Shown here piece by piece: positions 37,164 through 48,102 of a DNA stretch of 64,000 nucleotides; within the stretch, counting starts at the first letter, position 1, and each line of letters begins with the position of its first letter. The translations under genes were made by a program, and so were the position numbers. The notes beneath the pieces are model-generated. The model was not told where the DNA came from. It was given only the letters and a program-made list of their open reading frames with translations, and made no database searches. Source of the DNA: Proteromonas lacertae (taxonomy: Eukaryota; Sar; Bigyra; Opalinata; Proteromonadidae); contig NGBS01000590.1 of assembly GCA_002245135.1 (NCBI GenBank), forward strand, positions 124,001-188,000. The letters are read 5' to 3'.

Positions 37164-40100
37164 ATGCCTCGTTGTATTAACTGTCAGAGAGATTTAGCAA
37201 ACGATTGTTTTAGTAATAAACAATTGAAGAATAAAGCTGGACCTAAATGTGTGGATTGTGTCTCTGGTAAGATTCTTCCCAAAAGTGATAAGCCTGCAGA
37301 GCCAGCTCCTCCACCAGAAAAATCTAATCCTCCACAAGCAACTCAACTTCCCTCAAAATCTGCTGTGGAACCTAGTAAACCTAATTATGCTGATAACAAA
37401 GCTGTCCAACAAGCGCCAGCATGGGGAATGAATCAAAAACAAAATAACTATCAGCAGCAGGGGAAATCAGGTAAAAAACCTTATCAACAACCAAATCGAA
37501 ATGGTAATAGAAATATCCACCAAAAACCAGCATGGGGAGCTAATCCAGCTGAGCAGCCGATTGTAGAGCCAGTAACTAAGCCAACTGAACAGCCTCCACC
37601 TCCATCAGCTACATTAACAGATACACTGTCGTTACCAGCAGTAGAAAAAGCTTCAGATGTTAAAGAAGAGAAGAAGGCAGAAAATCCATACAGAGATCTA
37701 GAAATATATACAATTAGTATATTAATTTATTATAATTACATATATATATATATATAGGTGCTACTGATCCAAGAAGACCAAATATTCCAGTAAAATACAC
37801 TTTCAAAGTGTTTGCTAATATGTTTAAGATTGATATAAGTCACATGTGTCAATTTATTAATCATTATGACTTATCCATCACAGTTCCATCTGCAAAAACA
37901 GATGTTAAAGTAAAAGATGAGATAATTGCGCAAGTATGGAAGTTTATTGAAACTCAATTAATTCCAAGTTATAATCTAACTCCAAAACCTTTATTAATAT
38001 TTGATAGTAAAAAGAACATATTAGTAAATCAAATAATTCCATTTCCAAATGATTGTTTTGAAGCAGATGTATATATTATTATTATTATTATTAATTATAT
38101 TTATATATTTAAATTAGATGGATATAAAAATGAACAATAAAACAACAACATATCATATAAAGATTACTTTAGTAGATAGAAACATTGATATGTATCATAT
38201 ATTACAATATCCAGCCAAAATCAAAGACTGTCCATTATTACAATATTCAATATTGGATAATATATTCGCCTATTTCAATTCAAAGTTTTACCTTAAAGTT
38301 GGTGCAAAGTATTTTGATCCGCGTAACAGAACTCCTCTTGGTAAAGGTGCAGAAATATACGATGGATTTCATCAAGGAGTTCGAAGGATTCAAGCTGGTA
38401 ATGCAATTAATGTTGATATAGCAAATACTGCATTTATTGAAGCTTTACCAATACCTCAATTCATTGAGCATTTATTCACAGATAGAAGAGGTGAATTCTC
38501 ACTTAGAAGTTATGAAAATAGACATGGAAAATGTTGTTTAGATAGAAGACAAATTAAGCAATTGAAAGGTGAAATAAGTAATTATTTAGTAATATGTAAA
38601 CATCAAGGATTTGCACATCAATATAGAGTGATGGGAGTAAGTGAAAACTCAGCAGATCAATATGAATTTGAAATAGAAAAAGGTAAAAAAACAACAGTTA
38701 GCCAGTATTTTGTAAATCAATATAACATAAAATTAAGATATCCAACTTTACCCGTATTATTATTAGGAGGTAACAAGATAGCAATGCCAGCAGAGTTATG
38801 TGTGATAAAAGAAAATCAACGAAGAAAAAAGAAGGTATCAGATGAACAACAAGCTACAATGGTTCGAGAAACTGCAAAACGCCCTGCTGATAGAAAGAGA
38901 ATAATAATGGATATTTTAAAGAACAATCAAAATATTTATTCATCACTAAACAAAGAAATGGGAATAAATGTAGATACAAAGTTTATGGAATGCAATGCGA
39001 TGTTATTAGATGAACCAAAGATAAAATATGCAAATCAAATGGTTGATCCAAATAATGGAGGTTGGAATCAGAAAGGTGTAAAATTATTGAAACCAATGGA
39101 TTTAAATAGTTGTGCAGTGATTAACTGTGATTATAGGTTTAATGCCAAAGATGGAATAACGAGATTTTTCGAGATGGGTGAAAGAATGGGAATTAGAGTG
39201 CCAAGAAATACACCACCAATATATAATTATGATAATCGTAATGGATATAATGAAATTTACAATATATTTGATAGAATATTTCAAAAAGGTGAAGTACAAA
39301 TTGTATTTGTTTATATCCCAAGAAGAGAAACAGAGATATATACTCATATAAAGAAAGCTAGTGATTATCATAATAAAATTCCATCTCAAGTAATGGTAAC
39401 TTCAAGTGTTTTAAAAGGAAGAGATCAATATTCATCAAATGTATGGTTAAAAGTAAATGGTAAATTAGGAGGAATCAATTTCACAGCAATGCCTCCAAAA
39501 CCAGCATTAAAGAATCCATTGACTGCAGTTCCAACAATATTATTAGGAGCTGATGTTACTCATCCAAGTCCTGGTACAAATATGAAATCCATTGCTGCTG
39601 TTGTATGTTCTACAGATTTAGAAGGTTTAAGAGTAGCTAGTGAATGGAGATGTCAAGAAAGCAGAGTTGAAATTATTCAGAATTTAGGAGATATTGTTGA
39701 GAAATTCTTAAAGAATTGGATTAAACATAATCCTAATGTTGTACCAAAGAGAATTTTATTTTATAGAGATGGTGTTAGTATTAGCCAAAGACCTATAGTA
39801 CAAGAAGAAGAAATACCTTTAGTATCAATGGCTATTAAAAAAGTGTTTGGTGATAAAAGTGATATTAAATTAACTTTCTTGTTGGTTAGAAAAAGACATC
39901 ACGTTAGATTTTTCAGTGAAGATAAACGATTTGTTGATAGAAATGGAAATATTGTAAGTGGAGCTGTGATAGATAATAGTGTATGTAATCCTGATGGATA
40001 TGATTGGTATTGTTATTCTCATGGAGGATTACAAGGAACGAGTAAACCAACGTTATATGATGTTTTATACGATGAAGTGAAGTGGGATCCAAACGATTTA

Positions 40101-40316
40101 TATTTAACAACCTATTGGCAATGTTTTACATTTATTCGAAGTACGAAAGCAGTATCAATTCCTCCAATGGCTTATTATGCTCATTTAACAGCATTTAGAG
40201 CAAGATACTTGACAAAAGTAGATGATTCCACTTCAGTTGTTTCTGGTGGTAGTGAAGAAACTGATACATCAGTATTAATGGCTCCATCTATGTATAACGT
40301 GATGTATTACATTTAA
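37164..40316 (+). CDS. Argonaute B, catalytically intact AGO-clade protein
   Basis: About 1,020 residues, introns only at 37717-37757 and 38069-38117. Residues 1-35 form a zinc-finger-like module (MPRCINCQRDLANDCFSNKQ, later CVDC) resembling the Stc1 fold; a Pro/Gln-rich linker with two AWG motifs (APAWGMN, KPAWGAN) follows. AWG/GW-type motifs are often Argonaute hooks, so an internal or intermolecular contact is conceivable. PAZ reads VICKHQGFAHQYRV, MID is canonical in style, and PIWI keeps the slicer acids: LLGADVTHPSPG (Asp codon 39552-39554), SEWRCQ (Glu finger), LFYRDGVSIS (Asp 39768-39770) and TLYDVLYDE, a DEDD set. C-terminal MYNVMYYI ends with the hydrophobic residues usual in the family. 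Presumed guide-directed RNA slicer of the Dicer pathway encoded nearby. AGO rather than PIWI clade is judged from QGTSKP and PPMAYYAHLTAFRARYL. Confidence 0.93.
39600..39658 (+). repeat. Gene-conversion patch 1 (copy in Argonaute B)
   Basis: Partner of 36278-36336; one mismatch in 59 bp. Confidence 0.7.
40029..40180 (+). repeat. Gene-conversion patch 2 (copy in Argonaute B)
   Basis: Partner of 36701-36852; 152 bp without a mismatch. Confidence 0.85.
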
Positions 40317-40423
40317 GTAATTATTGGTATAAATAAATATATTTCTTTATAAAAGAATTGATGTGAATATAATAATACTCTATTATTACAACATATAATA
40401 ATAATTAAAGCTATGTAATTATT

Positions 40424-42161
40424 TTAGAAATCTACTGTTACATTCACTTCTTTTACTGCACCACTTGTCTCTCTTATTCCTACAACCAATACACCATTTT
40501 CATTAATTGACATAGTAACATCTACTTTAATTTGACCAGCTGGTTTTCTTGGAATATTTGGAATTAAACATTCTCTTAATTTATGATTAGCAGAAGCCTT
40601 CTTATCTTCACCTTCATAAATCACTACATTAATTGATTCTTGATTATCTGACACTGTGAAATATCTTTCAGTATTTGTAGCTGGAATTGGTTTATTTGCT
40701 TCTAATATAACAGACATTTTATCACCTAAAACAGCAATTCCAAGAGAATGAGAAATAACATCATGAATAATAATTTTACCTCCTCTATTGTTTGAAATTG
40801 GCACTTTAAAACCATTATTACTACCATCAACAACAACTTTAGAGCCTTTTGTACCACCAGTTGCTGATTTTACTACGACTTTTGCACCACTACTCTTTGG
40901 AATAACACCTTCTGGTGGTTCAATATTGTTAGCTCTAGCAACAAAATTACCTGTTTTTGTATCAATTATCACTTTAGCTCCATTTGGATATGTCTTTTCT
41001 TCACATCCTCTCACTAAATCTTCTGCTAATAATGCAGCTCCAATAGCTACAGCTTCATCTGGATTGATATCTTTGTTCAAAGTCCTACCAGCAAAACATC
41101 CTGATAACATTTCTTGAACCTTAGGAATTCTGCTACTTCCTCCAATTAATACAACATCTTGAATACTTTCTTTTGACAATCCACTATCTCTTAATGTCTT
41201 TTCTACTAACTCAATTGTTCTATCAAATATTTTTTGATTTAATCGATTGAATAAAGGTCTAGTTAAGGTTGTATCAATATCATTATCTTCTAAAATATCA
41301 ACCTCTATATCTGTTTCATTCATTTCACTTAGTAAACATTTTGCTTCATCACATGCTTTTCTTAATTTGTATAACTTCTTTGGGTCTTTCATTATGTTTA
41401 TTCCAGCATCACTTTGTAATTTTTCTGCATAATAATTCACTAAATTTGAGTTGATATCTTCACCTCCTAAATGAGTATCACCTCCTGTTGCTTTTACTGT
41501 GATCTCATTATTCTTTACTTCGATTATACTGACATCAAAAGTACCACCACCAAAATCATACACTAAAATAGTTGAATTAGATTTCTCTTTTACATACTTA
41601 TAACCATAGGCAATAGCAGCGGCTGTTGGTTCATTTATAACTCTCAATACATTCAATCCTGCTAATTCACCAGCTTGAATTGTTGCTCTTCTTTGATCAT
41701 CACTGAAATAAGCTGGAACTGTAATAACAGCATTCTTTGTATCTGCAGCTGCTTTACCTGTTGATTCAACTGCTGAATTAGCTAATTCTCCAAGAACATA
41801 TCTTGATATTTCGTAGGGAGCGAAATCTTTATCTGCTCCATTTACTTTTACTCTAATTTTTGGATTATTATTAGTCATTAATTACTTTAAAGTTCCAATG
41901 TTTTATATCTTCCTGAACAGCAGGTTCATTAAACTTATGACCTATTAATCGCTTAGCATCAAAAACTGTTGAATCAAGATGAGTAGCAATATCATTTCTA
42001 GCCAGTTCACCTACTATGATTTCACTTCCTTTGAATTGAACGTAAGATGGAATAGTTCGCTTACCAGTTCTGCTTTGCACTACAGTGGTTTTTCCATCAA
42101 CTGCATAAGCCAAGCATGAGTTTGTAGTACCTAAATCTATTCCAAAAGTGAATAAAGGCAT
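40424..42161 (-). CDS. Divergent lidless Hsp70 with repeat insertion
   Basis: Hsp70 ATPase chaperone, about 578 residues instead of about 640. The ATPase domain is well kept: FGIDLGTTNSCLAYAV, VITVPAYFSDDQRRATIQAG, NEPTAAAIAYG, VYDFGGGTFDVSI and LIGGSSRIPKVQ. Between ATPase domain and substrate-binding beta domain lies an insertion of about 75 residues (40762-40995) built of four copies of a GAKVVV-type unit (NGAKVIIDTKTG, SGAKVVVKSATGG, KGSKVVVDGSNNG, RGGKIIIHDVIS). The beta domain ends at KEVNVTVDF and the helical lid and EEVD tail are absent. The frame breaks once at 41877-41881: after FKVIND a TAA appears, and skipping one T gives NNNPKIRVKVNG, exactly the expected continuation. Hsp70 loads small-RNA duplexes into Argonaute in animals and plants; a link to the adjacent RNAi genes is inferred. 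Confidence 0.85.
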
Positions 42162-42292
42162 TTTTAGATTTTAGGGAACTTTTTTGGTTGTATTAAAATG
42201 TATTTACAGTAGAATAAGATGAACTGAACTAACTAATTATTTGAGATAAAGTTATTTATCCAATACACACACACAGAATATCAAGTAGAAAA

Positions 42293-45200
42293 TTATGTTC
42301 TTCTCATATTTAGAACCATTAACGCATTTTCAGCTGCTTTTATCTCTGCATTGCTTTTGAATTTACTTATAGCACAGCCAACACATTCTTCATTTACTTT
42401 CACAGTTATTTTCGACTTTTCACCTAAATCTTCTTTTTCAAATACTGCAGGAGGTAAATTATTTGCAGATAGATAATGCTATTCATAATTATAAAACATA
42501 TAATTATACAGATAACTCAGTAACAGGATGTTTCGGTATATTCAGAGGTGAAATATTCTTCAGCAATTGTTCATATATTCTATTAACTACTTTTTGTGCA
42601 GTGAATAAAATTAAGGTAAATAATATAAATATAAACATTCATTAAAAAACAAAAGGATATCTATAATAACCTCCATCTATTAAAACTGCTCCAATTAATG
42701 ATTCAAATATATCAGCAAGTACTTTTGGAGTATCAACACCAGTTCCCCATTTACTGTGATCATATTTTCTACTTGGTTTTTTAGATGGACATAATGGTGA
42801 TATTTCAAGAAATTCATAGCCATTGCCATAATTAATATTGCCATCTATTAATTCACTGACAAAATCTCTTATATTATCATCCACTATACTTTTTGAGTTT
42901 CTTATAAATTGATTTATTCCTAATGATGCTGATATATAAGCTAATGTTTCGTTGTTGGTTAAATAACTCTTAATTTCTATACAAATAATAATAATAATAA
43001 ATAAATATTCATACCTGTCAATTGTTGTATAGTTAAATCAGTATACTGCATTGTCCATCCATTCGAGAATAATGTAATCTAAAAATGAATCTCCTATAAA
43101 TTCTAGTGTTTCATAATTACTAGATTCATATGTTATAACAGATTTCAAAGTAAAAGCTCTTTTTAATAATTCTGTATTTATAAATGAGTATTGGATTATA
43201 TTCTCTACATCACGCACCCATTTCTCTTTATTCTTTATATTAATATTATAAACAAAGATTCCACTATCCATATTGTTGTATAAACACTTCTTTATCATAT
43301 CAAGTAATGGTTGTTGGTTAGAATGCATCATAATTTCATTAAAACAATTAAAAGCACTGGTAAGTCCATCTATTATTATTATTATTATTAAATTATAAAT
43401 TTATACAATTCAAATCAATGAAATAAATAATTGCAAATAATGCTGATTTTAGTGAGGATTCTGGAATTTCTGTTTCTTCCTTACAATTTGTAAACATTGG
43501 AATCCATGACTTTGGCATATTTGCAGATCTAATAACTCTAAATAATTATTAATAATGATAATATATATACTCATATAGTCTCAAATATTCTGCAGTTTCT
43601 TTAATATGCTTCTTAGTAAACATCTTATTCCTCTCTGATGATAAAAATGATGCTGTTTCTGATGAGTATTGATAATAAAGTAATAAACTAAGCAAAAACC
43701 TATATAAACATTCATAAAATAATGAATATACTTTGTTAGAATATTTCCTAAGCTAGAATACTTCTCATAATTGTAATCTTCATTATAAGAATAAGGAGTT
43801 AAACAATTAACTATCATATTAACATCATCTACACCATATGCTGTTCCAGCATTTAATAATTTCTTTTTCAATTGAGAAAACCTTGTTGCATATTCATATT
43901 CATAAGCCACTGATGGTAAGAAAGGCATAAGTTTCATTTCATCACAACTTCCACAGCAAACAGTACAAAATTCAGGTAAGAAATAGTAATAATCATTTGA
44001 ATATGTATAATTATTAATCAATAACACACATTTTACTGCAGTTTGATCATCTCTACAAGCAAAACCATATTTACTAAAATATAACTCTCTAAAGGATGTT
44101 TGACAAAGACTATCTTTTATATAATCTGGACTAATATCAGTTATTTCAACTACTTTATATAAATTCTCTGAAGAAGAATCTGTAAAATCAAGTGATTCAT
44201 GAGATATAATCCAATCTTTACAATCTTCTTCTCTTTTGATATGAAACAGTAATTTATCCTCATATTTTCTTTCAACTACTGGTAATAACACTTTAACTTG
44301 AAATGCAATAAATGGATTTTTAAATAAACCCATTTCATAGAACAAAATGTTTCTATCTCCATTTAATTTACATAAATAATATTGTTTACCAACTGAGCAA
44401 TCATAACTGTTAGTAGTACAATTGTAACAACCCAAAATATTCAGAGTATATGACTTTAAAGACGAAATATCATCATTATCCAATTCTATTGATTTATAGT
44501 ATGACCATTTTCCATTATATTGTTGATTGCTATTGACAAATGTAAAATTATAATTAATATTTTCTTTAGATTGACATATAATTCCATAACAATATTTACA
44601 TACATTTGCATTATCAGCAGAAGTACAAGTTAGTGTGTATAAATGATATGTAGAAGATGAGTTCAACTTAAAATATGAAGAATCTATTTCATATTTTACA
44701 ATTTTTGCTTCTCTCGTCATTATACTCTTCTATTTTAATAGTAAATTTATATATATACTGATTCTTTTGGTTGAATATCTGATATTACAACTACATTTGA
44801 CTGACTTTTAAACGGATATAGAAAAGGAGTTACGATTCTCTTTTCATACATTTCGATACAGAATTTGTAATAGATATTTATCAAAGCATATTTCTTTGAT
44901 ATTGACTAATAGAATAATATAACAAATAATATATTTTATATATACTACATCACTCTCAATTTCATTAATTGGAGAATTACTACTAAATATTGCTTTGATT
45001 CTACAATGTTCATTATCTATTATTCTCTTATATTGTAATTCTGGCTTTCTATTCATATATATATAATGATAAATATTATACTCAATTCTTAAAAACGAAA
45101 GTAATCTATAAAATAAATATTGGCAATTAAAAGATGTGATAGTTTCACCAGTTTCTCTAATAACATAACTTAATAATTGCTTATCATCAATATAAGTTGT

Positions 45201-47828
45201 ATAATTCGTTGATTTATAACCACTCTTATCATTCTTGTCTATAAACACATAATATTGATTATTATAACCACTGCTAATCTCTTTCTCTGTTTTTATATCA
45301 TTTATAGGTATATTAATATCATCCAATCGTATTACAACATCATAAACTGAAAAAATAATGTCTTTATATAATTCTTTTGTAGATATTAATATATTATAAT
45401 TATCCTATATAAAATAATAATAATACCTTAATAAAAATACATTTTCAAATTGATTTACATACAACTGCTGATTGATTTTACCAATTACTATCACTTTATT
45501 AATATTATTATCAGCAAATACTGACCAAAGTATGTTTGCATATATATTTTGTTTAACGAATATGATTATTTTAATCTTACAATTATCTTCAAGCAGTTTG
45601 TATATTAATTTCAATAATTTGTTTAATTTATCACTATAACTTTCATATCTTGATTTAGACAATATCATATTCAATTCTGCTGGTACACTTATTACATTAC
45701 TGTTTTTAAGATCATTTATGTAATTAACACATGGAGTTATTCCAAATGTGATTAAAATATCTTCAACTTCTTCATATACTCTATTTCTCTTTTTTAGTCT
45801 ATCTAAACAATCTTTCATTTGATTTATTTCTAATGATTCATCTTCTTCATAAGTAATAATATCTTCCATAACCATATTTTTATTTATTATATCTTTTATT
45901 TCTTCATCATCATTTGGTAATACTTCGTATTTACTTTCCTATTTTATAATATGAATTTATATAATATCATACTATTCGTATTGGTGGAGATGTTGGAGTT
46001 GGTGATGGAGTTGGTGTTTCACTTGGAATAGTTGGAAGTATTACATTTGATAGAATTTTTGTACATTTTATACATATTTCAGTAATAGTTGACATATATG
46101 TGTTTAACTTTTGACAATTATTCAATTCATCATCGTCGTAAAACACTACATCTCCATATTTAATGAAGGTAAAATCATTATTCCCTTTAGGTTTATTAAC
46201 GAAATTATTATAAAGGTATTCTAAAACTTTATTAAATGTATTGATCATTATTTCTTTCCATAAATCAAAATAATTAACTATCTTTATAGTAATATCCTAA
46301 TAGAAATAAATAAATAAAAACTATACATCTTTAGCAGTATCTTCTGATAAACAAAATTCAGATTGGAATGAGTAATTATTATACTGACATTCTATTCTGA
46401 AAACACTATATGTACTAACTATGGATGGAGAATTGAATATTAATTCAGGTTGTTTCTTATTATAATTATTACAATATAAAGTAAATAAATAATATAAATA
46501 ACACTTGTCAATTTCACTTGAATTTGGTGGGTCTGTTAAATTAATAGATTGAAAGGGATTTGTTGATGAAGTTATAAATGTAGATGTAGAGGAAGAGAGT
46601 GTAGATTCAATTAAATTACTATTGGATGTAGATGCAATTGTAGATTTAGGCATAGATTTTATTGAATATGAGTCTTGAGATTGAATAAGTGAAGTAGAAG
46701 GTTGTTGTTGAAATGATTGAGTTGGTAGAATGTTAAATGGTGGAGATTGATATGATGGAGGTTGTTGTTGTTGTTGTTGAAATTGTTGTTGTTGGAATGA
46801 TGGAGGTTGACATTGTTGAGATGTTTGATATTGATATTGATTATATTGTTGCTGTTGATATGGATTTTTATTTTTCAACTCTTTATAATAGTTATAAACA
46901 TCTTCAGCAACTTTCTAACAATAAATAAATAAATATATAATAATAATAATACTTGATTAGCTGCGTTTTTTGACCTTAAACTACGAGTAAATAATTTTCC
47001 ACACCAAGTGCATGTTGCTGTAAATGAGCCATTATCTTCTAATATCCTATCATTATTATGTAAATAACAAAATATACATTATATTTGGCAAATCATAACC
47101 ACTTTCTTGTATTTCTTTAAACATAGATTCTTTATTCAAAGGAGTGGAAGAATGAAATATTTTATTTGGTATTATTGGTTCAGTTGATGTAACATATTGC
47201 ATGTAAGGATTAACAGGAGCTGATTTAGTCATTGGGTCTAAAGGAGTAAAAGATTTTGGAGAATCAAAAGTTGGTACTGTTTTATTCATTATGCAAGAAG
47301 GATTAGAAGGTTTGACAGGAGTTTGATTCGGGATTTGATTTAATTGTTGAATTCCCGATTTAGGATATCTTGTGTTTTCTGGCGAATCTAAAAAAAGTAA
47401 TGCCTTTTGCGCTACTGCTTTTTCAGCTTCTTTTTTACTATTATATTCTTTATCTGTCTTAAATGTTCGATCAAAACATTCCACTGTACATTGAAAGTAA
47501 CTATTGCCTTTTTTGTTGGTTGGATCAGGAACAGGTATGTGCTTAAATTAATTAAAGATTTAAATAATTGTATGAAAAATTAAAAAGGATATTTATAATT
47601 AAGTTTGGAATTCATTTTATTTTTCTGTAAATACTGACTTAGCATTGATTTATAATCTTTTAGCTGTGTGTCTTTCGGTATATTTGCTTGTACTGGAAGA
47701 GTTTGTATATTAACATTGTTTTGGACAACCGGCTTAATAGGATCGCTAAATTCATTTAAATTATTAAACTGCTGAGTATAAAAATACTACTACATAAAAG
47801 AATATAAACATACACTTTGCATATCCAT
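42293..47828 (-). CDS. Dicer-like RNase III with degenerate RNase IIIa
   Basis: Processes double-stranded RNA into guides. About 13 introns. Order: dsRBD (LKDYKSMLSQYLQKNKM, YNSKKEAEKAVAQKALLFL), a second dsRBD-like segment (FTRSLRSKNAANQKVAEDV), a Gln-rich stretch, a third dsRBD-like segment (LSEDTAKDV), an inter-helicase region, a weak helicase-C half (KIKIIIFVKQNIYANILW, IILISTKELY), a Dicer-dimer domain, a PAZ-like region ending YYFLPEFCTVC, then RNase IIIa, RNase IIIb and a C-terminal dsRBD (VNEECVGCAISKFKSNAEIK). The DExD half of the helicase is missing. RNase IIIa reads YEKYSSLGNILTKF, with Ser and Asn for the catalytic Glu and Asp. RNase IIIb is intact: YETLEFIGDSFLDY and LADIFESLIGAVLIDGGYY. 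A frame break at TGA (43031-43033) is resolved by skipping one T (VY-DLTIQQLT). An AT-AC intron interrupts RNase IIIb. Ends at TAA 42293-42295. Confidence 0.85.
42601..42660 (-). other. U12-type AT-AC intron in Dicer
   Basis: On the coding strand the 60-nt intron starts ATATCCTTTT and ends TACCTTAATTTTATTCAC. ATATCCTTT is the U12-type 5' splice consensus, ACCTTAAT is close to the U12 branch site and lies about 12 nt before the terminal AC. Removing it joins DGGYY to SAQKVVNRIYEQLL, the normal RNase III continuation, in frame. No GT-AG alternative exists there. Confidence 0.9.
47539..47592 (-). other. Candidate second U12-type intron in Dicer dsRBD
   Basis: The first dsRBD needs an intron here and no GT donor is present. 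The segment begins ATATCCTTTTT and ends TCTTTAATTAATTTAAGCAC, again U12-like (AT-AC, 54 nt). The phase agrees with the downstream dsRBD only if one A is missing from the A6 run near 47507-47512; then NYK joins YLFLIQPTKKGNSYF. Otherwise the join remains unexplained. Confidence 0.5.
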
Positions 47829-47932
47829 TAGCTATAAATTTAAATTAAACGAAGGGTAACTATTAATATGTATATTATTCGGAAGTAGAAAAATATATGT
47901 ATAAGTAGAAAAAATGTATAATTAAAATCAAT

Positions 47933-47946
47933 AAAAAAAGCTTGAC
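47933..47946. promoter_or_regulatory. AAAGCTTGAC element upstream of Dicer
   Basis: Contains the TCAAGCTTT core (on the minus strand), about 105 bp upstream of the Dicer ATG at 47828, and is followed by a GTCAA copy at 47960. It is the only notable element in the 274 bp between Dicer and the end of the giant gene. Confidence 0.35.
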
Positions 47947-48102
47947 TTCAATGTGAATGTCAAAGTCCATTTTACATATTTCTACTCAACCAATCAATAT
48001 TATTATGATTTGTTATATTTAATGTTATAAAAAAATAAAAAGTTAATAAAAATGATCATTTTTATTTAACAATATGTTCTACATTAAGATTTCTCAATGG
48101 AC

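Noticed and set aside
40424-47828. Programmed frameshifting as the firm explanation for the +1 breaks
   Set aside because: At least two of the other breaks look like homopolymer deletions, so sequencing error cannot be excluded; kept only as a hypothesis.
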